From positions 1-48,300 of the forward strand of contig NZ_JAPNXS010000016.1 in the NCBI RefSeq assembly GCF_030397575.1: 48,300 nt of DNA, read 5' to 3'. The notes below the pieces were generated by a model. The model had not been told where the DNA came from and made no database searches. It saw nothing but the letters and a program-made list of their open reading frames with translations. Source of the DNA: Psychromonas sp. 14N.309.X.WAT.B.A12. GTDB taxonomy: Bacteria > Pseudomonadota > Gammaproteobacteria > Enterobacterales > Psychromonadaceae. Below are positions 18,710 to 27,851 of the stretch, one piece after another. Each line of letters starts with the position of its first letter. Position 1 is the stretch's first letter. The position numbers were made by a program, and so were the translations under genes.

Positions 18710-19933
18710 TTAAGAGCGCTGTTGATACTCTTTTGCAATGATTGTAAGCAGTTGTTTTGCCACTTCTTTTTTACTGGTTAAACCAATATCAAAGCGTTTA
18801 TTTTTAGCAAACACCGTTAACGCATTATTATCGCTATTAAAACCTTGTGTCCCAACAGAAACATCGTTTGCCGCTATTAGATCAAGATTTTTACGTTCAA
18901 GCTTACCTTTTGCATAGGCTTCAACATCACTCGTTTCAGCGGCAAAGCCAACACAGAAAGGTCGATCCGCAGCACTCGCTACATCTGCAATAATATCTGG
19001 GTTTTTTACTAAAGTTAATGTGATTGAATCGGTATCTGTTTGTTTCTTCATCTTTTCAGTATGAATATGTTCAGTACGATAATCAGCCACAGCAGCACAA
19101 GCAATAAAGATATCGGTCGACGCTAATGAAGCTAACGCAGCTTGGTGCATATCCATTGCACTTTTAACATCAATGCGGTTTATAGCCGTTGGTAATGTTA
19201 AATTAACTGGTCCAGCAATCACGGTAACAGTTGCGCCCATACTATGTGCTGCATTGGCTAACGAAAACCCCATTTTACCTGAGCTATGATTACTAATATA
19301 ACGTACAGGATCAATAGCTTCTTGTGTAGGACCAGCGGTAATGACTATATTTACACCAGCTAAGCTTCGATCTTTAGGCGCAAAAAATTCACAACAGCAT
19401 GTAACTAATTCAGGCACCTCCAATAAACGGCCAGGGCCGATATCTCCACAAGCTTGTATACCTTGCCCTGGCCCCCAAATGAAAACACCACGTTCAGCTA
19501 AAACACTTAAATTATCTTGTGTTGCTGGTGCTAAATACATTTGTTGATTCATGGCAGGTGCTATCGCAATGGGAGACGGCGTCGCTAAGCACAAAGTAGT
19601 CAATAGCTCATCTGCCATACCTGAACGCAAACGAGCAATGGCATTGGCTGTTGCTGGTGCAATTAAAATTAAATCAGCCCACTTAGCTAATTCAATATGT
19701 CCCATCCCCGCCTCTGCTTGCGGATCTAATAGATCATCATAAATAACATGCCCAGAGACGGCTTGCATGGTTAAAGGCGTAATAAACTGTTTTGCAGAAG
19801 CTGTCATTACAATACGAACTTCAGCACCTTGATCCATTAAACGGCGTGTTAATTCTGCACTTTTGTATGCAGCAATACCGCCACAAACACCCAATAATAT
19901 CTTTTTCCCTGCAAGGGGCAATATTGATGACAT
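18710..19933 (-). CDS. coaBC: CoaBC, bifunctional phosphopantothenoylcysteine decarboxylase/synthetase
   Basis: A 407-aa cytoplasmic enzyme for two steps of coenzyme A synthesis. The N-terminal CoaC flavoprotein part (1-185) shows [20 protein letters not shown], the PAMNQQMY motif and the catalytic cysteine in [11 protein letters not shown]. The C-terminal CoaB part (from about 190) shows [25 protein letters not shown] and the KMKKQ lysine motif, with NDVS near the end. It is divergent from radC, a conserved arrangement. The next step of the pathway, coaD, is also in this window. Confidence 0.97.
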   Translation of the reverse strand: MSSILPLAGKKILLGVCGGIAAYKSAELTRRLMDQGAEVRIVMTASAKQFITPLTMQAVSGHVIYDDLLDPQAEAGMGHIELAKWADLILIAPATANAIARLRSGMADELLTTLCLATPSPIAIAPAMNQQMYLAPATQDNLSVLAERGVFIWGPGQGIQACGDIGPGRLLEVPELVTCCCEFFAPKDRSLAGVNIVITAGPTQEAIDPVRYISNHSSGKMGFSLANAAHSMGATVTVIAGPVNLTLPTAINRIDVKSAMDMHQAALASLASTDIFIACAAVADYRTEHIHTEKMKKQTDTDSITLTLVKNPDIIADVASAADRPFCVGFAAETSDVEAYAKGKLERKNLDLIAANDVSVGTQGFNSDNNALTVFAKNKRFDIGLTSKKEVAKQLLTIIAKEYQQRS

Positions 19934-20045
19934 AAGGTTCTCGGAAAATTAAATTAAAAAAACTAACAATACCATAAAAATGTTACGCAATATGCACAAG
20001 TTAAACTAGATTTAATACTCTATATTTTATTTAAGGAGGTCTGCT

Positions 20046-20723
20046 TTGGCATCAATAAAGGAATGGCCAAAACAAGAAAGGCCACGAGAAAAACTGATCC
20101 AGCAAGGTCCTGGTAGCCTAACCGATAGTGAATTATTGGCTATTTTCTTACGCACTGGATGTCAAGGTGTTGATGTGGTGACCCTATCTCGACAGCTATT
20201 AACCGATTTCGGCTCCTTACGATCGCTTTTTTCTGCCTGTGAAAGTGAATTTTGTACTCACAGAGGCTTAGGACAAGCAAAATATGTGCAACTACAAGCG
20301 GTTTTAGAAATGTCTCGTCGTTACCTACAAGAGCCATTAATGAAGGGCGACCCATTAACTAGTGCGGCACAAACACAACAATATTTAAGTGCAAAAATGC
20401 GTGATTATCCTTATGAAGTGTTTGCAGGATTATTATTAGATAGCCAACATCGCGTTATTCGCTTCCACGAATTTTTCTTCGGCACAATAAATAGTGCCAA
20501 TGTTCACCCAAGAGTTATCGTACAAAAAGTATTACAGGAAAATGCCGCGGCAATTATTCTTGTGCATAACCATCCTTCAGGTGATCCAACAGCCAGTCAA
20601 TCTGATAAAAATATTACTGAAAAACTTGTGAATACACTGCAATTAATTGATGTTAAAATATTAGACCATTTCATCATTGGTGATGGAAAATACACCTCAT
20701 TTGCCGAAAAAGGGTGGATTTAG
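20046..20723 (+). CDS. radC: RadC/YicR-family JAB1 domain protein
   Basis: A 225-aa protein with an N-terminal helix-hairpin-helix-like region ([33 protein letters not shown]) and a C-terminal JAMM/MPN metalloprotease-like domain with the metal motif [14 protein letters not shown]. The name RadC is historical; a DNA-repair role is not supported for the family. The start is a TTG at 20046, preceded by a perfect AAGGAGGT (20033-20040) at 5 nt. Located between coaBC and rpmB as in E. coli. Confidence 0.93.
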   Translation: MASIKEWPKQERPREKLIQQGPGSLTDSELLAIFLRTGCQGVDVVTLSRQLLTDFGSLRSLFSACESEFCTHRGLGQAKYVQLQAVLEMSRRYLQEPLMKGDPLTSAAQTQQYLSAKMRDYPYEVFAGLLLDSQHRVIRFHEFFFGTINSANVHPRVIVQKVLQENAAAIILVHNHPSGDPTASQSDKNITEKLVNTLQLIDVKILDHFIIGDGKYTSFAEKGWI

Positions 20724-20743
20724 GGCATTTATTTTCACATTTG

Positions 20744-20772
20744 TTGATCTTTTAATCTTAATGATGTATAAA
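20744..20772 (+). promoter_or_regulatory. Probable rpmBG promoter
   Basis: TTGATC (20744-20749), a 17-bp spacer and TATAAA (20767-20772) form a near-consensus sigma-70 promoter. A GC-rich ATGCGCCC discriminator follows, typical of growth-rate-controlled ribosomal genes. A small CGCC-TTT-GGCG hairpin lies in the leader. Confidence 0.65.
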
Positions 20773-20859
20773 ATGCGCCCTCGACGCCTTTGGCGACGGC
20801 TAAAAAAGGTGTTCGACTATTTTGCTCGAGTAAAACTAATATTTTTGGAGAATTTCGAC

Positions 20860-21096
20860 ATGTCTAGAGTATGTCAAGTTACAGGCAAGCGTCCAGCTGT
20901 TGGTAACAATGTATCACACGCAAAGAACCGTACACGACGTCGTTTCTTACCTAACCTACAAACACACCGTTTTTGGGTTGAGAGTGAGAACCGTTTTGTT
21001 AAATTACGCCTATCTACTAAAGGTATGCGCATCATCGACAAAAAAGGTATTGATTCAGTTTTAACTGATATCCGTGCTAATGGCGTTAAAGTTTAA
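20860..21096 (+). CDS. rpmB: 50S ribosomal protein L28
   Basis: A 78-aa basic protein, the exact family length, starting [12 protein letters not shown] and containing [17 protein letters not shown] and [14 protein letters not shown]. It is a component of the large ribosomal subunit. The frame is open far upstream (to 20677), overlapping radC, but GGAGA before the ATG at 20860 and the L28 N-terminus fix the start. It forms an operon with rpmG. Confidence 0.98.
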   Translation: MSRVCQVTGKRPAVGNNVSHAKNRTRRRFLPNLQTHRFWVESENRFVKLRLSTKGMRIIDKKGIDSVLTDIRANGVKV

Positions 21097-21107
21097 GGAG
21101 CTTAAAA

Positions 21108-21263
21108 ATGCGTGATAAAATTCGTTTAAATTCAAGCGCTGGTACTGGTCATTTTTATACTACTGATAAGAATAAAAAGAACATGCCTGAAAAGTTTGAG
21201 ATCAAAAAGTTTGATCCTGTAGTACGTAAACACGTTATCTACAAAGAAGGCAAAATCAAGTAA
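21108..21263 (+). CDS. rpmG: 50S ribosomal protein L33
   Basis: A 51-aa protein beginning [20 protein letters not shown] and ending near YKEGKIK, clearly L33. It has no cysteine, so it is the zinc-independent form. AAGGAG lies 7 nt before the ATG, and the gene starts 11 nt after the rpmB stop. Terminator follows at 21281. Confidence 0.97.
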   Translation: MRDKIRLNSSAGTGHFYTTDKNKKNMPEKFEIKKFDPVVRKHVIYKEGKIK

Positions 21264-21280
21264 TTTTGATTTAACCTTGA

Positions 21281-21308
21281 AAAAACCCAGTTTATACTGG
21301 GTTTTTTT
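21281..21308 (+). terminator. rpmBG terminator
   Basis: AAACCCAG, a 6-nt loop and CTGGGTTT form an 8-bp stem running into a seven-T tract. It lies 18 nt after the rpmG stop. Confidence 0.9.
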
Positions 21309-21332
21309 ATACCTAAAGAAAAAGGAATGTTT

Positions 21333-21785
21333 ATGCGCTTATCCAAAAAAGGTTGGAATAATGTACTTATCTTTGGCGTATTACTTATTATCTTCATCTT
21401 TAACTTTCGTCAACAACTGCACTTTTCAAATTCGACGCCACAGCGTCCAGTTATCTCACCAGACCTAACCATTGTTGAAATACAAACACCAGATTTCGTA
21501 ATGACACGAACAGGCCGAGAATGGAAAAGAGAGCCTAGTATTAACCTTTCTAATGAAAACCTGCAAAGTATTGTCGATAACTGGCAAACTCTTCCGTTAG
21601 CAGTCTTAGATATCCAATCCTTGCCCTCTTCCGACTTTATCTTAAAATTTTTTGTTATCGAACAACAGCAACCTATTCTTGTGCAACTACATCAGCTGCA
21701 GGATGGTCAATATATTTTACAAGTTAATGAAGATACTTTTTTAGCTTTACCCATTGATAAACTAACTTCATTAATTGGCAGATAA
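21333..21785 (+). CDS. Membrane-anchored protein of unknown function
   Basis: A 150-aa protein, not recognised. One N-terminal transmembrane helix (about residues 10-24, VLIFGVLLIIFIF) leaves a C-terminal domain of about 120 residues outside the membrane. That domain begins with a proline-rich linker and then short beta-strand-like stretches (LTIVEIQTPDFVMTRTGREW, DFILKFFVIEQQQPILVQL, GQYILQVNEDTFLALP). Two ATGs are close together; AAAGGA (21321-21326) is 6 nt before the one at 21333, so this start is preferred to 21327. It lies between rpmG and mutM, beyond a terminator, so it probably has its own promoter. Confidence 0.8.
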   Translation: MRLSKKGWNNVLIFGVLLIIFIFNFRQQLHFSNSTPQRPVISPDLTIVEIQTPDFVMTRTGREWKREPSINLSNENLQSIVDNWQTLPLAVLDIQSLPSSDFILKFFVIEQQQPILVQLHQLQDGQYILQVNEDTFLALPIDKLTSLIGR

Positions 21786-21886
21786 TCATTCCACCAGCCC
21801 ACCTTTGCTAAAAAACACGGTTAACTAATTAAGCCTAGTAAGCTATTGTTGTCATGATTACTTCTTAAATAAATGATGAGAGAAAC

Positions 21887-22699
21887 ATGCCAGAGTTACC
21901 AGAGGTAGAAACTAGCCGTCGTGGCATTAGCCCGCATATCGTCAAGCAAACGATTAAAAAAATAACCCTACGTCACCATCAATTACGTTGGCCAATACCA
22001 AAAGAGCTGCCGTCATTATTAGAAAAGCAAACGCTGTTAGCCATTGATCGCCGGGCTAAATATCTATTATTACGATTTGAAGCGGGTACCTTATTAATTC
22101 ATTTGGGTATGTCCGGCAATTTACGTATTTGTAAATTAGGAACCGTCCCACAAAAACATGACCATGTAGACTTTGAGTTCGATCACTGCCTGTTACGCTA
22201 CACTGACCCAAGACGCTTCGGAGCTATTCTATGGTTAGGAGAGCAACCTGAAGAAAGCCCATTATTAAGCATATTAGGTCCAGAGCCTCTTTCTGATGAA
22301 TTTACCGCGGCATTATTATATGAACTCGGTAAAAGTAGAAAACTACCCGTTAAGCAGTTCATTATGGAACAAAAGGTGGTAACGGGTGTGGGTAATATTT
22401 ACGCCACGGAAGCATTATTTAAAGCAGGCATCAGCCCCATTCGAGCGGCAAATAATATTAGTTTAAAACGTTATCAAGTCTTAGTTGAAGCAATTAAAGA
22501 GATACTAACCGAAGCGATTAAGCAAGGTGGGACAACACTTAAAGACTTTGTGGGGGGCGATGGTAAACCCGGTTACTTTCAACAAACCTTGCATGTTTAT
22601 GGTAAAACAGGTGAATTATGCCCAAGCTGTGAGACACCATTAACCTCGGTTAAGTTAGCGGCACGTAATAGTGTGTACTGCGCCAACTGCCAACGGTGA
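21887..22699 (+). CDS. mutM: Formamidopyrimidine-DNA glycosylase MutM (Fpg)
   Basis: A 270-aa base-excision-repair enzyme that removes 8-oxoguanine and cuts the abasic site. The catalytic N-terminus PELPEVETSRRG (P2 nucleophile, E3) is intact, as is the beta-elimination lysine in RRAKYLLL. The C-terminal zinc finger has four cysteines (CPSC and CANC, 16 residues apart). The helix-two-turn-helix region shows GVGNIYATEALF. Length is normal. coaD, its common partner in gammaproteobacteria, lies beyond the convergent nucleotidase gene. Confidence 0.97.
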   Translation: MPELPEVETSRRGISPHIVKQTIKKITLRHHQLRWPIPKELPSLLEKQTLLAIDRRAKYLLLRFEAGTLLIHLGMSGNLRICKLGTVPQKHDHVDFEFDHCLLRYTDPRRFGAILWLGEQPEESPLLSILGPEPLSDEFTAALLYELGKSRKLPVKQFIMEQKVVTGVGNIYATEALFKAGISPIRAANNISLKRYQVLVEAIKEILTEAIKQGGTTLKDFVGGDGKPGYFQQTLHVYGKTGELCPSCETPLTSVKLAARNSVYCANCQR

Positions 22700-22716
22700 T
22701 TAGTATTATTCCCAAT

Positions 22717-22750
22717 AAAAAAGCCTAGGATTATTCATCACTAGGCTTTT
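22717..22750. terminator. Bidirectional terminator between mutM and the 5'-nucleotidase gene
   Basis: AAAAGCCTAG and CTAGGCTTTT form a 10-bp stem with a 12-nt loop, A/T-flanked on both sides. Confidence 0.88.
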
Positions 22751-22783
22751 ATTACGTTATGCGTTAATCATTAAATAGCGATA

Positions 22784-24442
22784 CTAGTTTTGATAAACTA
22801 TTTCGCCCGTTGGTTGATATTCTTCAACCTTAAGCGGCGAGTGTGACTCTAAGTATTCTTTTAATACTTCAGCATCAACAAAACCTGTATTTACAAAGCC
22901 AGGATGCTCAGTAATATTAGGATATCCATCACCACCAGCGGCATTAAAGCTTGGAATAGAGAAGCGATATTGTTCTGTTAAATCAAGACTTTTGCCGTTA
23001 ATTTTAACGTGACTAACTGCTGTTTCCCCAACCGTCATACTAATACCGTAAAATTGAGCATAAGCACCTGTATCTACTGGTTTAGTAGCAACAACATTAA
23101 GGTAATCAAGCACCTCTTTCCCACTCATATCAACATACGTTAATTGGTTACCAAAAGGTTGTACCTTCAACACATCTTTATAAGTAATCGTACCAGCTTC
23201 TATTGAATCACGAACCCCACCAGAGTTAACTACACCGAAGTCTGCTTTAGCGCGCTCTTTTTGTGCTTTAGCGACTAATCGACCTAAGTTAGTTTGTTGG
23301 AAACGAACCATATTACGATCCCCTTCTAACTTAGCATTACTCTCTGCGACTTTATTACCTAGTTCAGCTTGACCGTTTTCTTGAAAAGGCGTTAAGAAGG
23401 CTAATAAACTAGGGTCCTGCTCTATTTTGTCTTCTACTAGTACACGCTTTGACTCACCGTTTATTTTCACTTTTTTAACTAAGTTAACTGGAATAAGACG
23501 ATAATTAACCAGTGTTAACACACCATTTTTAAATTGGTAATCGGCACGTCCAACGTATTTACCCCATTCATGAGCTTGCATAATGTAGGTACCGTTTTGT
23601 TTATCTGGCACACAATCATCACCAGGTTTAAACTCTGTATCAACTACGTTAGGGCCTTCCATACAAACAGGCTCCTGCGAATGCCCACCAACGATCATAT
23701 CTAAGGCACCTTCCGGCAGAGCACGAGCAAGTGTCACATCACCTGGTGCATTCACACCGTAAAATGCGTTTTGATAGTGACCCATGTGTGTCACAGCAAA
23801 AATAAGGTCTGGATGTTCATTTTTCTCTACTTCAGCAATCACTTTTCTCGCTTCAGTGGTCGGGTCTTTAAAATCAATCCCTGTAACATATTCAGGGTTA
23901 CCCACTTTGGCTGTATCTTCTGTTGTTAAACCTATCACTGCCGTTTTTACTCCACCTAGATCAAACATTTGATAAGGTTGAAATAAACGAGTATTAGTTT
24001 TTTTATCGTAGATATTTGCTGATAATAATGGGAAGTTAGCCCACTCTTCCTGCTGCTTTAAGATCGCCATAGGATTATCAAACTCATGATTACCAATAGC
24101 CATCGCATCGTAACCAATTAAACTCATGCCTTTAAAATCTGGCTCTGCATTTTGTAAATCAGACTCAGGTACACCAGTATTGATGTCGCCACCTGATAAT
24201 AACAAGACACTACCACCAGCCCCTTCAACTTCACTTCTAATACCGTCGATTAAGGTCTTACGTGCAGCCATGCCATACTCACCATAACGGTTTTGCCAAA
24301 AACGACCATGATGGTCATTAGTATGAAGCACTGTGATGTTGTAAACTTTATCCTGTTCCCAGGTTTTATCGGCAACGCTGCTGCAACCTAACAAAGAAAA
24401 GCTAAGTGCGGTAAGTAAAAGTGTTTTTGTCATTGTTCTCAT
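22784..24442 (-). CDS. Lipoprotein 5'-nucleotidase (UshA/NutA family)
   Basis: A 552-aa two-domain nucleotidase. The signal peptide ends in a lipobox (LSFSLLGCSS, lipidated Cys near residue 20), so it is membrane-anchored and faces the periplasm or cell surface. The N-terminal metallophosphoesterase domain has all metal motifs: LHTNDHHGRF, SGGDINTG, AIGNHEFDNP, VTHMGH, GGHSQ. The C-terminal nucleotide-recognition domain shows VNSGGVRDSIEAG and FNAAGGDGYP. Known role: dephosphorylates extracellular nucleotides for nucleoside and phosphate uptake. The lipoprotein form resembles the Vibrio enzyme NutA more than soluble E. coli UshA. Confidence 0.93.
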   Translation of the reverse strand: MRTMTKTLLLTALSFSLLGCSSVADKTWEQDKVYNITVLHTNDHHGRFWQNRYGEYGMAARKTLIDGIRSEVEGAGGSVLLLSGGDINTGVPESDLQNAEPDFKGMSLIGYDAMAIGNHEFDNPMAILKQQEEWANFPLLSANIYDKKTNTRLFQPYQMFDLGGVKTAVIGLTTEDTAKVGNPEYVTGIDFKDPTTEARKVIAEVEKNEHPDLIFAVTHMGHYQNAFYGVNAPGDVTLARALPEGALDMIVGGHSQEPVCMEGPNVVDTEFKPGDDCVPDKQNGTYIMQAHEWGKYVGRADYQFKNGVLTLVNYRLIPVNLVKKVKINGESKRVLVEDKIEQDPSLLAFLTPFQENGQAELGNKVAESNAKLEGDRNMVRFQQTNLGRLVAKAQKERAKADFGVVNSGGVRDSIEAGTITYKDVLKVQPFGNQLTYVDMSGKEVLDYLNVVATKPVDTGAYAQFYGISMTVGETAVSHVKINGKSLDLTEQYRFSIPSFNAAGGDGYPNITEHPGFVNTGFVDAEVLKEYLESHSPLKVEEYQPTGEIVYQN

Positions 24443-24482
24443 TATTATTCCTATGGCATGACTTTAAAATAGAGTGTTATTT

Positions 24483-24956
24483 TCATTGTTTTTTATTAAA
24501 AGCTTGTTGGACACATTTCGGTGCTAATAAGCTAATGTCGCCTTGGTGTTTAAACACCTCCTTAACGATGGTTGAAGAAATAAAAGCAGTACGAGCATGA
24601 GCGGGTAATAAAATAGTTTCTAATTGAGGGTATAAAGTGAAATTAACTTGTGAGAGCTGAATTTCGTAATCGGCATCAGTACCACCACGAATACCTCGAA
24701 TAAGCGCTTCGGCTTGATGTTGTTTAGCAAATTCAGCTAATAACCCACTGAATGGGACAATTTCAATCCCCTCAATATGTTGTGTTGCTTCTTTTAACAA
24801 AGCACAACGCTCTTCTAGATTAAAAAAAGGATTTTTACTGTCATTCATCGCTACAGCAACAATCACTTTTTTAGCTAAACAACTGGCTCTTGAAATAAGA
24901 TCAAGGTGTCCATTGGTAACGGGATCAAAAGACCCTGGAAAAACAACTGTTTTCAT
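24483..24956 (-). CDS. coaD: Phosphopantetheine adenylyltransferase CoaD
   Basis: A 157-aa enzyme that joins ATP and 4'-phosphopantetheine to dephospho-CoA. The nucleotidyltransferase motif TNGH is at residues 14-17 (PGSFDPVTNGHLDLI), RGIRGGTDADYE forms the phosphopantetheine site, and ISSTIVKE is the second nucleotide motif. Normal length. It follows a small unknown ORF by 11 nt, so both are probably co-transcribed. Confidence 0.97.
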   Translation of the reverse strand: MKTVVFPGSFDPVTNGHLDLISRASCLAKKVIVAVAMNDSKNPFFNLEERCALLKEATQHIEGIEIVPFSGLLAEFAKQHQAEALIRGIRGGTDADYEIQLSQVNFTLYPQLETILLPAHARTAFISSTIVKEVFKHQGDISLLAPKCVQQAFNKKQ

Positions 24957-24967
24957 TGGTGCCCCTC

Positions 24968-25192
24968 TTATTCTAATTCAATTAATGTTTCGGAGAACTG
25001 TGCTTCATGATCTACTTGCCAGTAAAAGGTAAACCAAGGCTCAGTTCCGGTTTCTCTAAAGCGCGCTTTAGGAAATTCAATGGAGACACTATTATCATCT
25101 AGCTTATAAATAGAGGTATCAACCTCTACATCACTACTTAGCCAAATACATACTAATGCGATAAAAGGGTATAAAACAAATAACTTGAACAT
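24968..25192 (-). CDS. Small membrane or exported protein of unknown function
   Basis: A 74-aa ORF, not recognised. Residues 1-19 are a hydrophobic helix (FKLFVLYPFIALVCIWL) that could be a signal anchor or signal peptide. The rest is acidic and beta-like (SVSIEFPKARFRETGTEPWFTFYWQ). AGAGA precedes the ATG. It is close upstream of coaD and downstream of a 26-codon ORF in the same direction. The even codon pattern and tight spacing support a real gene; function unknown. Confidence 0.65.
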   Translation of the reverse strand: MFKLFVLYPFIALVCIWLSSDVEVDTSIYKLDDNSVSIEFPKARFRETGTEPWFTFYWQVDHEAQFSETLIELE

Positions 25193-25282
25193 AGTTTTGT
25201 TCTCTTAAAATGAAACACGCAGTTTCGTTAGATTGTTGGTCCATCAACACTAATAAAAATGAAATAAGCCGCAACGAAGGCT

Positions 25283-25363
25283 TTAATCATCAATCTCAGC
25301 ACTGTATTTTTCAAATTTTTGCAACAAGGGGTCAGCTAATTCGATAAATTCCTCATCGGTCAT
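25283..25363 (-). CDS. 26-residue acidic ORF with strong RBS; possible cyaY remnant
   Basis: Twenty-six codons starting MTDEEFIELADPLL and ending in EIDD. AAAGGAGA lies 6 nt before the ATG, an excellent ribosome-binding site. In many relatives cyaY (frataxin) occupies this spot, divergent from lptM, and begins MNDxEFHxLxD, so the first ten residues are reminiscent of CyaY. No further CyaY-like sequence was found in any frame down to 25193. It is either a decayed cyaY start or an independent microprotein. An AAGCC/GGCTT hairpin overlaps its end. Confidence 0.45.
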   Translation of the reverse strand: MTDEEFIELADPLLQKFEKYSAEIDD

Positions 25364-25434
25364 TTACTTCTCCTTTGCTTTTTAACCATGAAATGCGATT
25401 ATAGAGGGCTAAAAATATTTGACTAGGATAAGGT

Positions 25435-25602
25435 ATGAAAAATCTTTATTTATCGTTAATAGTCCTGTGTTTTTCAAGTTTATTAGTTGGTTGTGGTATG
25501 AAAGGGCCTCTTTATCAAGAAGCACCGCAACAACAAGAAACGGAAACACAACAAAATAACGTGACAGAAACAACAACAAATGCCTTAAATAATTCACAAT
25601 AA
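25435..25602 (+). CDS. lptM: LptM (YifL) small lipoprotein
   Basis: A 55-aa lipoprotein with lipobox LVGC (Cys20) followed by the family core GMKGPLY. The rest is a Gln/Thr-rich disordered tail. Known role in E. coli: LptM helps the LptDE translocon mature by promoting correct LptD disulfides. It is upstream of lysA and dapF, the conserved order. The start ATG at 25435 has a GGATAAGG stretch just upstream. Confidence 0.92.
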   Translation: MKNLYLSLIVLCFSSLLVGCGMKGPLYQEAPQQQETETQQNNVTETTTNALNNSQ

Positions 25603-25650
25603 GTATGCTCAAAGGCAGTGATAACAAACTGAACAAAAAAGGATTTAACA

Positions 25651-26913
25651 TTGGATCATTTTAATTACCATAGCGATGGCCGTTTATTAGTTGAAGATAC
25701 TGCAATTGAAGATATCATCAAGAAATCTGGAACGCCTGCATACGTTTATTCTCGCGCGACTATTGAACGTCACTGGAATGCCTTTGATCAAGCCGCGGGC
25801 GATCACCCTCACCTAATCTGTTACGCAGTAAAAGCAAACTCAAACTTAGGTGTATTAAACCTAATGGCACGCTTAGGCTCAGGTTTTGATATTGTATCTG
25901 TTGGTGAATTGCTACGTGTCATTCAAGCCGGTGGAGACCCTAAAAAAGTAGTTTTCTCTGGTGTAGGTAAAACCGAAATTGAAATATCTACAGCACTACA
26001 AGCAGGTATTTACTGTTTCAATGTAGAATCTATTTCAGAGCTATACCGTATTAATGAAGTCGCTGGATGTTTAAAAACAAAAGCACCAATCTCTATTCGC
26101 ATCAATCCTAATATTGATGCAGGTACACACCCATATATTTCTACTGGGTTAAAAGAAAACAAATTCGGTATCGAAATAGAGCAAGCGTTAACGGTATTTG
26201 GCCTAGCTAATGAATTACCATTTTTAGAAGTGAAAGGTGTCGATTGTCATATCGGCTCGCAATTAACTGAGATTGAACCCTTCATTGAAGCGTTAGATAA
26301 ACTACTAATGCTAATTGACGACTTAGCAACACAAGGTATCAACATTAAGCATTTAGATTTAGGCGGCGGCTTAGGTGTTCCATACAATGGAGAAACACCG
26401 CCAGAACCAGCACAATACATGCAAGCATTAATTGCACGTATGAATGGTCGCCAATTAAAACTGATCTTCGAACCTGGTCGTGCAATCATGGCCAATGCAG
26501 GTATTTTGGTCACTAAAGTTGAATTCTTAAAGCTCAACGATTATAAAAACTTTGCCATTGTTGATGCAGCAATGAATGATTTAATTCGCCCAGCACTCTA
26601 CAGTGCATGGCAAAATATCATTCCAATTAATAGTAAACTAGATGATCCAGAAAAACGTCCAACACGTGTTTACGACATCGTGGGCCCGATATGTGAAACA
26701 GGTGACTTCTTAGGTAAAGAACGTTCACTTGCTATTGCTGAAGGTGATTACTTAGCGATTCGCAGTGCAGGCGCTTACGGTTCAACGATGAGTTCAAACT
26801 ATAACTCTCGTTGTCGCCCTGCTGAGATCATGGTGGATGGTGATAAAGCCTTTGTTGTACGCCAACGTGAAAGACATATCGACTTATGGCGCGGTGAGCA
26901 CGTTTTACCTTAG
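25651..26913 (+). CDS. lysA: Diaminopimelate decarboxylase LysA
   Basis: A 420-aa PLP enzyme for the last step of lysine synthesis. The PLP lysine is in CYAVKANSNLGVL. Other family motifs are SGFDIVSVGEL, HIGSQLTE, the glycine loop LDLGGGLGVPY, EPGRAI, and the interface segment GPICETGDFLG with a catalytic cysteine. The start is TTG at 25651, with AAAAAGGA 8 nt upstream. It is between lptM and dapF, whose product feeds it meso-DAP. Confidence 0.96.
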   Translation: MDHFNYHSDGRLLVEDTAIEDIIKKSGTPAYVYSRATIERHWNAFDQAAGDHPHLICYAVKANSNLGVLNLMARLGSGFDIVSVGELLRVIQAGGDPKKVVFSGVGKTEIEISTALQAGIYCFNVESISELYRINEVAGCLKTKAPISIRINPNIDAGTHPYISTGLKENKFGIEIEQALTVFGLANELPFLEVKGVDCHIGSQLTEIEPFIEALDKLLMLIDDLATQGINIKHLDLGGGLGVPYNGETPPEPAQYMQALIARMNGRQLKLIFEPGRAIMANAGILVTKVEFLKLNDYKNFAIVDAAMNDLIRPALYSAWQNIIPINSKLDDPEKRPTRVYDIVGPICETGDFLGKERSLAIAEGDYLAIRSAGAYGSTMSSNYNSRCRPAEIMVDGDKAFVVRQRERHIDLWRGEHVLP

Positions 26914-26969
26914 TTAAAAATTGAGCCAATACATTAGGGAAGGAAACTTCCCTATTATGAAGGTAAAAA

Positions 26970-27797
26970 ATGAATATTGAGTTTTCTAAAATGCATGGCT
27001 TGGGTAATGATTTTATGGTCATTAACAATGTTACGCAAAATGTATTTTTGTCTAAAGAAACGATCGCTAAGCTAGCAGACCGTAACTTTGGTATTGGTTT
27101 TGACCAATTATTAATGGTTGAGCCACCTTATGATCCTGACCTAGACTTCCATTATCGCATATTCAATGCCGATGGCAGCGAAGTTGAGCAATGTGGTAAC
27201 GGCGCACGCTGTTTTGCACGCTTTGTAAAGTTAAAAGGCTTAACCCAAAAACGTGTCATTAACGTGAGTACAGCAAAAGGGAAAATTCAGCTCAAAATAG
27301 AGCAAGATGGCAACATCATTGTGGATATGGGTAAACCTGTTTTAGAACCCGCTAAAGTCCCTTTTGAAGCACAGAAAGAAGAAAAAACCTACATTCTGCG
27401 TGTTGCTGACCACACCGTATTATGTGGCGTTGTTTCTATGGGCAATCCACACTGCGTAGTATTAGTTGATGATATTGATAACGCGCCGGTGGAAACCTTA
27501 GGGCCATTATTAGAAGTACATGAACGATTCCCTAATAAAGTTAATGTAGGCTTTATGCAAGTCGTTGACCGTGGTTTTGCTAAATTACGAGTTTGGGAGC
27601 GTGGTGTAGGTGAAACCCTCGCCTGTGGTACAGGTGCGTGTGCTGCAGCCGTAGTAGGTCAATTACAAAATAAGTTAGATACACATTGCCGAATCGAGTT
27701 ACCAGGAGGCGAATTACGCTTTTTCTGGCAACCAGGTCAAAGCGTGCGTATGAGCGGTCCTGCAGATTTTGTATTTGATGGACAAATTCAAATATAG
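26970..27797 (+). CDS. dapF: Diaminopimelate epimerase DapF
   Basis: A 275-aa PLP-independent epimerase that converts LL-DAP to meso-DAP for lysine and peptidoglycan. Both catalytic cysteines are visible, in [10 protein letters not shown] and [12 protein letters not shown]. The N-terminal [14 protein letters not shown] is typical. Normal length. It follows lysA by 56 nt and is separated from xerC by a terminator-like hairpin rather than by the DUF484 gene usual in relatives. Confidence 0.97.
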   Translation: MNIEFSKMHGLGNDFMVINNVTQNVFLSKETIAKLADRNFGIGFDQLLMVEPPYDPDLDFHYRIFNADGSEVEQCGNGARCFARFVKLKGLTQKRVINVSTAKGKIQLKIEQDGNIIVDMGKPVLEPAKVPFEAQKEEKTYILRVADHTVLCGVVSMGNPHCVVLVDDIDNAPVETLGPLLEVHERFPNKVNVGFMQVVDRGFAKLRVWERGVGETLACGTGACAAAVVGQLQNKLDTHCRIELPGGELRFFWQPGQSVRMSGPADFVFDGQIQI

Positions 27798-27806
27798 AGC
27801 TTGCTC

Positions 27807-27836
27807 AAGTGCAGTAGCAATACTGCACTTTTCTTT
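27807..27836 (+). terminator. Terminator between dapF and xerC
   Basis: AAGTGCAGTA and TACTGCACTT form a perfect 10-bp stem closed by a GCAA tetraloop, followed by TTCTTT. It could uncouple xerC from the lysA-dapF transcript. Confidence 0.75.
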
Positions 27837-27851
27837 AACCTAGGGTTTACT

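Noticed and set aside
25409-25651. 80-codon minus-strand ORF opposite lptM
   Set aside because: It is the mirror frame of the lipoprotein gene lptM, which has a lipobox, the GMKGPLY core and conserved synteny.
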